This document shows positions 36,664 to 45,284 of a stretch of DNA of 64,000 nucleotides, one piece after another. Position 1 is the stretch's first letter; every line of letters begins with the position of its first letter. The notes beneath the pieces were generated by a model. It did not search any database. It was not told the origin of the DNA and was given only the letters and a program-made list of their open reading frames with translations. Position numbers and translations under genes: made by a program. Origin of the DNA: Oceanimonas sp. GK1 (GTDB lineage Bacteria > Pseudomonadota > Gammaproteobacteria > Enterobacterales > Aeromonadaceae); NCBI RefSeq assembly GCF_000243075.1, contig NC_016745.1:239501-303500 (forward strand), written 5' to 3'.

Positions 36664-37719
36664 ATGACATATCTAGCAATCGACAATGTGGTAAAGAACT
36701 TCGGTGACTTTCGCGCCCTCAAGGGCGTCAGCCTGACCGTGGAAGAAGGGGAGTTCATCTGTTTTCTCGGCCCCAGCGGCTGTGGCAAGACCACGCTGCT
36801 GCGCGCCATCGCCGGGCTAGATCTGCCCAGTGACGGCCTCATCGAGCAGGCCGGCCGCGATATCACCCAGGCGCCGCCGGAGCAGCGGGACTTCGGCATC
36901 GTGTTCCAGTCCTACGCCCTGTTTCCCAACCTCAGCGTTTACCAGAACATCGCCTTTGGCCTGGAAAACCTGCGCCTGCCCAAGGCCGAGATTCAAGGCC
37001 GCGTGCAGTCCCTGCTCGAGACCATAGGCCTGCCCGACAGCGGCAACAAATATCCGGGGCAGCTTTCCGGTGGTCAGCAACAGCGGGTAGCGCTGGCCCG
37101 GGCCATCGCCCTGTCGCCGGGCCTGCTGCTGCTGGACGAGCCGCTGTCGGCGCTGGACGCCCGGGTGCGCGTGCAGTTGCGCGCCGAGATCAAACGGCTG
37201 CAACGGGAACTCAAGGTCACCACCATCATGGTGACCCACGATCAGGAAGAAGCCCTGGCCATGGCCGATCGCATCGTGGTGATGAACCACGGCGACATCG
37301 AGCAGATCGGTACCCCTGAAGAAATCTACTACCAGCCCGCGACCCCCTTTGTGGCCCGCTTTATCGGCGCCATGAACTTCTATGCCACCGTCGCCGACTG
37401 CGATGGCCGCCTGAGCCTGGGTGAACATACCCTGCCCCGCCAGGTGGCCCCGGGCAGCCGTCATTTGCTGGCCTGGCGGCCGGAGCTGACCCGGCTGGCC
37501 GGCGCCGGCGAGGGCCCGGCTCTGCGCGGGCGTATTCGTGAGCTGTCCTTTCTCGGTGCCTTTGTGCGGGCCGAAGTGGCGGTGGACAGTCATCCCGAGC
37601 CCATCCTGGCCGATTTGTCGGCCCGGGACTGTGACCTGCGGCGGCTGCAGCCGGGTCAGGAAATCGCCCTGGCGCTGCCGCTGGAACACACTCATCTGTT
37701 CAGCGAGGCCTGTGCATGA
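36664..37719 (+). CDS. phnT: 2-aminoethylphosphonate ABC transporter ATP-binding protein
   Basis: 351 residues. Walker A GPSGCGKTT near residue 38, signature LSGGQQQRVALARA, Walker B LLLLDEPLSALD, switch His in VTHDQEEALAMAD, then a C-terminal TOBE-like regulatory domain (about 245-350). Energises AEP uptake with PhnS and the permease; overlaps the permease gene by 4 bases. Confidence 0.92.
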   Translation: MTYLAIDNVVKNFGDFRALKGVSLTVEEGEFICFLGPSGCGKTTLLRAIAGLDLPSDGLIEQAGRDITQAPPEQRDFGIVFQSYALFPNLSVYQNIAFGLENLRLPKAEIQGRVQSLLETIGLPDSGNKYPGQLSGGQQQRVALARAIALSPGLLLLDEPLSALDARVRVQLRAEIKRLQRELKVTTIMVTHDQEEALAMADRIVVMNHGDIEQIGTPEEIYYQPATPFVARFIGAMNFYATVADCDGRLSLGEHTLPRQVAPGSRHLLAWRPELTRLAGAGEGPALRGRIRELSFLGAFVRAEVAVDSHPEPILADLSARDCDLRRLQPGQEIALALPLEHTHLFSEACA

Positions 37720-39392
37720 TCAGCCTCAGCCTGCCCCGGCCGCTGAGCCGGGACGACAAGCTGCAGCGGGGCCTGTTGCTGCTGGCCTGCGTGCTGTTTC
37801 TGCTGGCCCTGGTGCTGCCACTGGGGCAGATACTGCATACCGCCCTGGTGGACGACCAGGGCCGGTTCGCCGGGCTCGACAACATTCGCCGCTACCTGAC
37901 CACGCCAGCCCTGGGCCACTCACTGCTCAATACCCTGACCATGGGCCTGCTGGTCACCGGGCTGGTCACCGGCCTGGCCTTTCTCTATGCCTACGGCCTG
38001 ACCCGCACCCGGCTGCCGGCCCGCACCCTGTTCAAGGTGGTGGCCATGGTGCCGATACTGGCACCGTCCCTGCTGCCGGCCATCAGCCTGATCTACCTGT
38101 TCGGCAATCAGGGTGTGCTGCGCCACTGGCTGGGCGGGGAAAGCATCTATGGCCCCATCGGCATCGTGCTGGGGCTGTCGTTCTGGGCCTTTCCCCATGC
38201 GGTGATGTTGCTCAGCACCGCCATGGGCGCCACCGACGGCCGCCTGTTCGAGGCCTGCCGGGTGCTGCGCGGCGGCCCGGTGCGCGCCTTTTTTCAGGTC
38301 ACCCTGCCCGGCATCAAGTACGCCCTGCTCAGCACCCTGATGGTGGTGTTCACCATGGTGATCACCGACTTTGGCGTGCCCAAGGTGATCGGCGGCCAGT
38401 ATTCCATGCTGGCCACCGACATTTACAAGCAGGTGGTGGGCCAGCAGAACTTCACCATGGGTGCCCTGATCAGCACCCTGTTGCTGCTGCCGGCCCTGCT
38501 CGCCTTTGCCGCCGACAGCTGGCTGCAGCGCCGCAACAAGCAGCTGATCGACAGCCGCTCCCTGCCCTACCAACCCGAGCCCAATGCCTGGCGTGACGGC
38601 TTTTTCCTGCTGTTCTGTAGCCTGATGGCCCTGGCCCTGCTGGGCGTGATCGCCATGGCCGCCTACGCCTCCCTGGTGCAGTTCTGGCCCTATAACCTGA
38701 GCCTGAGCCTGGATCACTACCGGTTCGATCTGATCGACGGCTGGCAGGCCTATGGCAACTCGCTGCGCATGGCCGGCCTGACCGCCCTGTTCGGTACCCT
38801 GATCATTTTCCTGGCCGCCTACCTGGTGGAGAAAGGTCAGGGCCAGGGCGGCCTGCGCAAGCTGCTGCACGGCCTGGCCATGGTGCCCCTGGCGGTGCCG
38901 GGACTGGTGCTGGGCCTGGCCTATATCTTCTTCTTCAACCAGCCCGGCAACCCGCTCAAGGTGCTGTACGGCGGCATGACCCTGCTGGTGGTGTCGACCA
39001 TAGTGCACTTTTATACCGTCGGGCACCTCACCGCCATCACCGCCCTCAAGCAGCTGCCGGCAGAAATCGAGGCCGTGGCCGCCTCGCTGCGCATCAGCCG
39101 GTTCAGGGCCATGTGGCGAGTCAGCCTGCCCATGTGCCTGCCGGCGGTGCTGGACGTGGCCATCTACCTGTTCGTCAACGCCATGACCACGGTGTCGGCA
39201 GTGGTGTTCCTGTACGGCCCCGACACCATGCTGGCTTCTATCGCCGTGCTCAACCTGGACGACAGCGGCAATATCGCCCCGGCGGCCGCCATGGCCATGC
39301 TGATTTTCATCACCGCCCTCGGCGCCAAGCTGCTGCACCTGGCCGCCGGGCGCGGCCTGCTGCGCCTGACCCAAGGCTGGAGACAACCATAA
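37716..39392 (+). CDS. phnU: 2-aminoethylphosphonate ABC transporter permease (fused two-domain)
   Basis: 558 residues with two homologous permease halves (about 60-280 and 330-550), about 12 helices. Each half has an EAA-type coupling loop: FEACRVLRGGPVRAFFQVTL and EAVAASLRISRFRAMWRVSL. It equals a PhnU-PhnV fusion of the Fe3+-type transporters. Stop and next start overlap (TAATG). Confidence 0.9.
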   Translation: MISLSLPRPLSRDDKLQRGLLLLACVLFLLALVLPLGQILHTALVDDQGRFAGLDNIRRYLTTPALGHSLLNTLTMGLLVTGLVTGLAFLYAYGLTRTRLPARTLFKVVAMVPILAPSLLPAISLIYLFGNQGVLRHWLGGESIYGPIGIVLGLSFWAFPHAVMLLSTAMGATDGRLFEACRVLRGGPVRAFFQVTLPGIKYALLSTLMVVFTMVITDFGVPKVIGGQYSMLATDIYKQVVGQQNFTMGALISTLLLLPALLAFAADSWLQRRNKQLIDSRSLPYQPEPNAWRDGFFLLFCSLMALALLGVIAMAAYASLVQFWPYNLSLSLDHYRFDLIDGWQAYGNSLRMAGLTALFGTLIIFLAAYLVEKGQGQGGLRKLLHGLAMVPLAVPGLVLGLAYIFFFNQPGNPLKVLYGGMTLLVVSTIVHFYTVGHLTAITALKQLPAEIEAVAASLRISRFRAMWRVSLPMCLPAVLDVAIYLFVNAMTTVSAVVFLYGPDTMLASIAVLNLDDSGNIAPAAAMAMLIFITALGAKLLHLAAGRGLLRLTQGWRQP

Positions 39393-40795
39393 TGACCACC
39401 CCCCAATGTCCCTTCTGGCTGCAACAGGCCCTGGAGCGGGAGCAGCCAGCCCCGGCCATGCCGCTGCAGGCGCATATCGAGGCCGATATCTGCATCATCG
39501 GCGGCGGCTACACCGGGCTGTGGAGCGCCATTCAGCTCAAACAGGCCGAGCCGGCGCTCAACATAGTAGTGCTGGAACGGGCGCTGTGCGGCAGCGGGGC
39601 GTCCGGGCGCAACGGCGGCTGCCTGCTGACCTGGTCCACCAAGTACCCCTCGCTGCGCCGCCGCTACGGTGCGCAGGAGGCAGCCCGGCTGGTGCGGGCC
39701 TCGGAGCAGGCAGTGCTGGAAATTCGGGACTTCTGCGAGCAGCACGGTATCGACGCCGAGCTGCGCATCGACGGCACCTGCTACACCGCCACCAACGGCG
39801 CCCAGCGCGGCGGCATGGACAAGCTGGTGACCGGGCTGGAACGGGAAGGGCTGAACAGCTGGTCGAGCCTGAGTGAAGCTGAACTGCTGGCCCGCACCGG
39901 CTCCGAGGCCCATCTTGAAGGCCACTTTTCGCCCCTGGCCGGCTCGGTGCAGCCGGCCCTGCTGGTGCGCGGGCTGCGCCGGGTCGCGCTGGAGCTGGGA
40001 GTAAGTATTTTTGAGCACAGCCCCATGACCCGGCTCAGCCGCAGCCGGCCGGCGCTGGTGGAAACCGCCCACGGCAGCGTGACCGCCGACCGGGTGATCC
40101 TGGCGCTCAACGCCTGGACTCCCGGCCTGTTCCGGGAGTTCGACAAGCACCTGGTGCTGGTCTCGTCCGATATGGCGATCACCACCCCGGCACCGAGCGA
40201 GCTGAAGCGCCTGGGGCTGAACCACGGCACTGCCGTGGTCGACGGCCGCACCTTTGTGCACTATTACCGCAGTACCCCGGACGGACGGCTGATGCTGGGC
40301 AAGGGCGGCAACCTGTTCGCCTTCGGCAACCGCCTGCACCGGGCCTTTGATCGGCCGAGCCGCTACCAGCGCCTGCTGAAGACGGCACTAACGCGTTTCT
40401 TTCCCGATCTGAAGGCCGATATCGCCGCCACCTGGACCGGACCGTCGGACCGCTCCGCCACCGGCCTGCCGTTTTTCGGCCGGCTCGAGGGCGACGGCGA
40501 CATCTATTACGGCCTGGGCTATTCCGGCAACGGCGTGGTGCAGAGTCTGCTGGGCGCCAAAATACTCACCAGCCTGGTGCTGGGTCGGAACGACGACTGG
40601 GCCAACTGCGGCCTGGCACAAGGGCCCCAGGGGCGGTTTCCGCCCGAGCCGGTACGCTGGCTGGGCGCCATGACGGTGCGCAACGCCATTCGCCGCAAGG
40701 AAAACGCCGAAGACAGGGGGGAAACACCCTGGCCCTGGGACCGCTGGCTGGCCCGCTTTGCCGACGCCGCCGGCAAGGCCGACAAGGAGGCCTGA
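39392..40795 (+). CDS. FAD-dependent aminophosphonate oxidoreductase
   Basis: 467 residues of the D-amino-acid oxidase/sarcosine oxidase family. The dinucleotide motif IIGGGYTGLWSAIQLK is near residue 33 and the flavin-contact block GLGYSGNGVVQSLLGAK near 375. Family members repeatedly occur in AEP loci and have been proposed to oxidise AEP, or its N-methyl derivative, to phosphonoacetaldehyde. It is coupled to the permease gene. This gives a second route beside PhnW; the substrate is not proven here. Confidence 0.87.
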   Translation: MTTPQCPFWLQQALEREQPAPAMPLQAHIEADICIIGGGYTGLWSAIQLKQAEPALNIVVLERALCGSGASGRNGGCLLTWSTKYPSLRRRYGAQEAARLVRASEQAVLEIRDFCEQHGIDAELRIDGTCYTATNGAQRGGMDKLVTGLEREGLNSWSSLSEAELLARTGSEAHLEGHFSPLAGSVQPALLVRGLRRVALELGVSIFEHSPMTRLSRSRPALVETAHGSVTADRVILALNAWTPGLFREFDKHLVLVSSDMAITTPAPSELKRLGLNHGTAVVDGRTFVHYYRSTPDGRLMLGKGGNLFAFGNRLHRAFDRPSRYQRLLKTALTRFFPDLKADIAATWTGPSDRSATGLPFFGRLEGDGDIYYGLGYSGNGVVQSLLGAKILTSLVLGRNDDWANCGLAQGPQGRFPPEPVRWLGAMTVRNAIRRKENAEDRGETPWPWDRWLARFADAAGKADKEA

Positions 40796-40799
40796 GCAC

Positions 40800-40826
40800 A
40801 AAAAAAGGGATGCCGAGGCATCCCTT
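40800..40826 (-). terminator. Intrinsic terminator of glpX
   Basis: AAGGGATGCC-TC-GGCATCCCTT followed by a T tract on the minus strand. Between convergent genes, so it may serve both. Confidence 0.85.
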
Positions 40827-40846
40827 GTTCATTCGCGGCATTCATC

Positions 40847-41854
40847 TTACAGAATGATTTCCTGCAGCCTGGGATCCTTGCGCGACAGAATGTGGGTGGA
40901 GCGAATGCGGCGCACGGTGCGGGACTTACCCCGAATCACCAGGGTCTCGGTGTGGGCATAGTTGCCGTCACTGCTGATGCCTTCCAGCAGATCCCCCTTG
41001 GTGATGCCGGTGGCGGCAAAGATGACGTTGTCGGTACGGGCCATGTCTTCCAGCTTCAGCACAGTACCCACTTCTATGCCCATTTCCTGGCAGCGTTCAA
41101 TCTCAGCCTTACCCGCAGCCAGATTTTCCTCGCTCGGGCCCTTCACCTCGTAACGGGGCAACAGACGGGCCTGCATGTCGCCGTCCAGAGAACGGACCAC
41201 GGCGGCGGAGATCACCCCTTCGGGCGCGCCACCCACGCCGTAGAGCATGTCCACTTCGCTTTCGGGAATGCAGGCCAGAATGGACGCGGCCACGTCACCG
41301 TCGGGAATGGCAAACACCCGCACGCCCAACGCCTGCATGGTCTTGATGGCCTTGTCGTGACGCGGCTTGGCCAGGGTGATCACGGTAAAGCGGGACAGCG
41401 GCTTATTCAGCGCCTTGGCCACCGATTTGATGTTCTGCTCAATGGACTTGGTCAGATCGATGGCCCCCTTGGCGCCGGCACCGACAATCAGCTTTTCCAT
41501 GTACATGTCGGGGGCGCGCAGAAAGGCGCCCTTTTCACCCACCGCCATCACCGCCAGGGCGTTGGACTGGCCCATGGCGGTCATGCGAGTGCCTTCGATG
41601 GGATCGACGGCGATGTCGACTTCATCCCCACCCAGGCCGACTTTTTCGCCGATGTAGAGCATGGGCGCTTCGTCGATTTCGCCCTCGCCAATCACCACTT
41701 CACCGCTGATTTCAATTTCGTTCAGCACATGACGCATGGCCGCCACGGCAGCGCCGTCGGCAATGTTCTTGTCGCCCCGGCCCAGCCACTTGTAGCCGGC
41801 CAGAGCGGCGGCCTCGGTGACCCGGGAAAATTCGATGGCCAGTTCACGTCTCAT
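40847..41854 (-). CDS. glpX: Fructose-1,6-bisphosphatase, class II
   Basis: 335 residues, Li+-sensitive Mn-dependent class II enzyme. The GEGEIDEAPMLYIGEKVG metal site and VDPIEGTRMTAMG identify GlpX. It dephosphorylates fructose 1,6-bisphosphate in gluconeogenesis. It lies 28 bases downstream of can, so co-transcription is likely. Confidence 0.95.
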   Translation of the reverse strand: MRRELAIEFSRVTEAAALAGYKWLGRGDKNIADGAAVAAMRHVLNEIEISGEVVIGEGEIDEAPMLYIGEKVGLGGDEVDIAVDPIEGTRMTAMGQSNALAVMAVGEKGAFLRAPDMYMEKLIVGAGAKGAIDLTKSIEQNIKSVAKALNKPLSRFTVITLAKPRHDKAIKTMQALGVRVFAIPDGDVAASILACIPESEVDMLYGVGGAPEGVISAAVVRSLDGDMQARLLPRYEVKGPSEENLAAGKAEIERCQEMGIEVGTVLKLEDMARTDNVIFAATGITKGDLLEGISSDGNYAHTETLVIRGKSRTVRRIRSTHILSRKDPRLQEIIL

Positions 41855-41882
41855 TCTTCTTTCCTGTCAATTCGGTTGCTTA

Positions 41883-42536
41883 TTATTCTTCGCCCAGAAT
41901 GCGCTGGCGGAACACGCGGTACACATCGGGGATCTGATCGATGCCAGATACACACACGTCCAGATCGTGCAGGCGGCCGTCCTTGATGCCATAGACCCAG
42001 CCATGCACCGACAGGGTCTGGCCCTGTTTCCAGGCGTTCTGCACTATGGTGGTGTGGCACAGGTTGGCCACCTGCTCGACCACGTTCAGCTCGCACATGT
42101 AGTCTTCCCGAGTCTGCTGATCCTGGATGGCGTTCAGGGTATCTTCGTGCTTGTGGCAGATGTCCTTGATGTTGCGCAGCCAGTTGTCGATGAGCCCCAG
42201 CTCCTTGTTCTGCATGGCCGCCAGCACGCCGCCACAACCGTAATGGCCGCAGATGATGATGTGCTTCACCTTGAGCACTTCAACGGCGTATTGTACCACC
42301 GACAGGCAGTTGAAGTCCGTATGCACCACCAGGTTGGCCACGTTGCGGTGCACGAAGACGTCGCCGGGCAGCAGGCCGGTGAGCTGGTTGGCGGGCACCC
42401 GGCTGTCGGAGCAGCCGATCCACAGGTATTCGGGCGCCTGCTGCAGGGACAGCTTTTCAAAAAATGCCGGATCTTCCGCCTTGATGCGCTCGGACCATTC
42501 CCGGTTGTTGTCAAACAGATGCTTCAGTATTTTCAT
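41883..42536 (-). CDS. can: Beta-class carbonic anhydrase
   Basis: 217 residues. Zinc ligands in [14 protein letters not shown] (Cys and Asp) and [12 protein letters not shown] (His and Cys). It interconverts CO2 and bicarbonate for carboxylases at air-level CO2. The ATG at 42536 is the family start ([14 protein letters not shown]); 5 more codons are open upstream. Confidence 0.95.
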   Translation of the reverse strand: MKILKHLFDNNREWSERIKAEDPAFFEKLSLQQAPEYLWIGCSDSRVPANQLTGLLPGDVFVHRNVANLVVHTDFNCLSVVQYAVEVLKVKHIIICGHYGCGGVLAAMQNKELGLIDNWLRNIKDICHKHEDTLNAIQDQQTREDYMCELNVVEQVANLCHTTIVQNAWKQGQTLSVHGWVYGIKDGRLHDLDVCVSGIDQIPDVYRVFRQRILGEE

Positions 42537-42581
42537 GGTACTACCTGCCATGTTGTGGTTCGGTATTTTTAAAATAGGCGG

Positions 42582-42606
42582 AAAAAAGGCCCGCTAGGGG
42601 CCTTTT
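42582..42606 (-). terminator. Intrinsic terminator of rpoH
   Basis: AAAAGGCCC...GGGCCTTTTTT on the minus strand, 34 bases past the rpoH stop and upstream of can. Confidence 0.8.
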
Positions 42607-42639
42607 CAACACCGTCAGTCCGCCAATGTCCGCGGCGGC

Positions 42640-43512
42640 TTATGCCTCCATGGCGGCCTTGAGTTTTTTCAGTGCGGTTTTCTCCAGCTGGCGAATACGC
42701 TCGGCAGACACGCCGTATTCGTCGGCCAGGCTCTGCAGGGTGGTCTTGTCGTCTTCTTCCAGCCAGCGGGCCTGAATAATGCGCTGGCTGCGCTCGTCCA
42801 GGGTATTGAGAGCGGCCCTCAGGCGACGGTTGGCAGTGTGCTCCCAGTTGGCTTCTTCCACCTGGTGGGCCACGTCGGAGCTTTTGTCTTCCAGGTAGTG
42901 CACCGGAGCAAAGCTGCCGTCGCGCTCGTCGTCGTCGGAGGTCAGATCAAAGGCCTGATCCTGGGCGCTCATGCGCGACTCCATCTCCAGCACTTCGGCA
43001 GGCAGCACGCCCAAATCCTCGGCGACCCGGTTCACTTCCTGCTGGTTGAACCAGCCCAGGCGCTTCTTGGACTTGCGCAGATTAAAGAACAGCTTGCGCT
43101 GGGCCTTGGTGGTGGCCACCTTGACCACCCGCCAGTTGCGCAACACGTATTCGTGAATTTCGGCCTTGATCCAGTGCACCGCAAAAGACACCAGGCGCAC
43201 GCCCACGGTGGGATCGAAACGCTTGACCGCCTTCATCAGGCCGATGTTGCCTTCCTGGATCAGATCCGCCTGGGGCAGGCCGTAACCGGCATAGCTTTTG
43301 GCAATGTGCACCACAAAGCGCAGGTGTGACATGACCAGCTGGCGCGCCGCGGCCAGATCGCCGTCATTCTGCAGGCGCTCGGCCAGGGACTTTTCTTCCT
43401 CCGCGCTGAGCACGGGAATGGTGTTCACTGCCTGGATATAGGCCTCCAGGCTGCCCTGGGGAACCAGGGCAAAATGGCGCTGAAAATCTGTCGTCATCAA
43501 ACTCGTGTTCAT
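42640..43512 (-). CDS. rpoH: RNA polymerase sigma-32 (heat shock sigma factor)
   Basis: 290 residues. Region 2 has [20 protein letters not shown] and [20 protein letters not shown], the RpoH box is [16 protein letters not shown], and region 4 ends with [20 protein letters not shown]. It directs heat-shock transcription. The ATG at 43512 ([11 protein letters not shown]) is used; an internal ATG 15 bases later is possible. The 160-base leader may carry the RNA-thermometer control known in the family, not resolved here. Downstream of ftsX, as in E. coli. Confidence 0.95.
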   Translation of the reverse strand: MNTSLMTTDFQRHFALVPQGSLEAYIQAVNTIPVLSAEEEKSLAERLQNDGDLAAARQLVMSHLRFVVHIAKSYAGYGLPQADLIQEGNIGLMKAVKRFDPTVGVRLVSFAVHWIKAEIHEYVLRNWRVVKVATTKAQRKLFFNLRKSKKRLGWFNQQEVNRVAEDLGVLPAEVLEMESRMSAQDQAFDLTSDDDERDGSFAPVHYLEDKSSDVAHQVEEANWEHTANRRLRAALNTLDERSQRIIQARWLEEDDKTTLQSLADEYGVSAERIRQLEKTALKKLKAAMEA

Positions 43513-43671
43513 TACATGACTCCGTCTGAGCGGCTTCGATTGTTTCTCTGCAATGACTTTGTCGACTCGGCCGGCCGCATGCCGGCGAGCAAAATTTATG
43601 GATTCACCATCAAAAGTCAAGGGAAGCGCCGGGTTTGCTGCCCCCATAAGACCACAGTCTGGCGCCAAGGT

Positions 43672-44622
43672 TCAAGCCGGCTCTATGGCTCTTATGTGAC
43701 GGCGCACGGAAAAACCGGAGGCCAGCAGACTGAGTGAGGTGCCAATCAGCACAAGCCACAGGCTTTCATTCCAGCCCAGTCCCAGCAACTCGAAGTTGCT
43801 CTGGTACAGGGACGCCAGGGCACTGACCTTGTGACTGAGCCAGAACACCATGATCAGGGTCAGCCACCAGGCCAGCAGCCCGCCGATAATGCCGTACCAC
43901 AGCCCCACATAAAGAAAGGGTCGGTGTATAAAACCGTCGGTGGCGCCCACCAGCTTCATCACTTCGATTTCATAGCGACAACTGAGAATGTTGAGGCGCA
44001 GGGTGTTGCTCACCACCAGCAGCACTCCGGCCAGCAGCAGGGCGGCCATGCCCACCACCGCCTGGCGCAGCAGTTCCACTATGCCCGACAACCGGGCCAG
44101 CCAGGCCATGTCGAGGCGGGCGGTGGCCACCAGGGGCTCGGCGTTCATGTCGGCCAGCAGCAGCTCGGCCATGTCGGGCTGACGGCCACTTTCCGACAGG
44201 TTCAGGATCAGCACCGCCGGCAGCGGGTTTGCTTCAAGCAGGTCCAGTGCCTCGGCAAAGCCGGCGGCGCCGCTGAAGTCCGTTAGTCCCTGCTCCGGGC
44301 TGATGTAGGTCACCTGGCGAATCTCATTCATGCCTTCCAGCCGGGTCTGAAACGCCTTGATCTGATCTTCCGGAGCCGTCTGCTGGAGATAGAGGCTGAT
44401 CTGGGCCTGGCTCTGCCAGAAACTGCTCACCGACTCGGCGTTTTTCAGCAGCACGTAGAAACTGGCCGGCAGCGCCAGGCTGACCCCCAGCACCGCGATG
44501 GTCATCAGCGAGCTGAGCGGCGTGCGCCACAGCTCGCCCAGGCTGGCGAACAACTGGCGCAGGTGATCCACCCCGTACATGGCCAGACGCTGGTGCCAGC
44601 CCAGCTTGTGGGTTCGGCTCAT
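43672..44622 (-). CDS. ftsX: Cell division protein FtsX
   Basis: 316 residues, four membrane helices (one near 40-60, three after 185) with a periplasmic loop (about 65-185) that recruits EnvC. With FtsE it forms an ABC-type complex controlling septal amidase activation. The start overlaps ftsE by 4 bases (ATGA). Confidence 0.95.
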   Translation of the reverse strand: MSRTHKLGWHQRLAMYGVDHLRQLFASLGELWRTPLSSLMTIAVLGVSLALPASFYVLLKNAESVSSFWQSQAQISLYLQQTAPEDQIKAFQTRLEGMNEIRQVTYISPEQGLTDFSGAAGFAEALDLLEANPLPAVLILNLSESGRQPDMAELLLADMNAEPLVATARLDMAWLARLSGIVELLRQAVVGMAALLLAGVLLVVSNTLRLNILSCRYEIEVMKLVGATDGFIHRPFLYVGLWYGIIGGLLAWWLTLIMVFWLSHKVSALASLYQSNFELLGLGWNESLWLVLIGTSLSLLASGFSVRRHIRAIEPA

Positions 44623-45284
44623 GCTTGCTCTTCCTCCTGCAGGCGCCCGGCATTCAGACGAAGCGTACGGTAGCGCTGGGCATTGATAAGGCCGGTGTCG
44701 TGAGTGGCGATCAGTACACTCACCCCCACCCGGTTAAAGGCCTCGAACAGGCGCAGAATGTCCATCGACAGCTCCGGATCCAGGTTGCCGGTGGGCTCGT
44801 CCGCCAGCAGCAGCAACGGCTTGTTGACGATGGCCCGGGCGATGCCCACCCGCTGCTGTTCACCACCCGACAGCATGGGCGGAAAATAGCGATCCTTGCC
44901 GTGCAGGCCGACCTTGTCGAGGGCCGCCGACACCCGGCGCTGAATATCGTGATGGCCATAGCCTTCAATCACCAGCGGCAGCGCCACGTTGTCGAACACG
45001 GTGCGGCCATTGATCAGATGGTGATCCTGAAAAATCATGCCGATGCGCCGGCGTACAAAGGGAATGTCACCCCGGGCGATGCGGCTGACATTGCGGCCGT
45101 TGAAATAGACCTGGCCATCGCTGGGGCGCTCCATCACGCTGATCAGTTTGAGCAGGGTGCTTTTACCGGCCCCGGAGTGGCCGGTGAGGTATGCCATTTC
45201 ACCCTTTTCCAAATGAAAGCTGACCTTTTGCAGCGCCTGAAAGCCGCCGCTGTATACCTTGCTAACCTGCTCAAAGCGGATCAT
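44619..45284 (-). CDS. ftsE: Cell division ATP-binding protein FtsE
   Basis: 221 residues. Walker [10 protein letters not shown], signature [14 protein letters not shown], Walker [14 protein letters not shown], switch His in IATHDTGLI. Drives conformational change in FtsX. Starts immediately after the ftsY stop with no gap. Confidence 0.97.
   Translation of the reverse strand: MIRFEQVSKVYSGGFQALQKVSFHLEKGEMAYLTGHSGAGKSTLLKLISVMERPSDGQVYFNGRNVSRIARGDIPFVRRRIGMIFQDHHLINGRTVFDNVALPLVIEGYGHHDIQRRVSAALDKVGLHGKDRYFPPMLSGGEQQRVGIARAIVNKPLLLLADEPTGNLDPELSMDILRLFEAFNRVGVSVLIATHDTGLINAQRYRTLRLNAGRLQEEEQA

Noticed and set aside
37920-39386. Long open frame (about 488 codons) antisense to the phn permease
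   Set aside because: Low-complexity Gly/Gln/His content and no family features; shadow of the permease gene.
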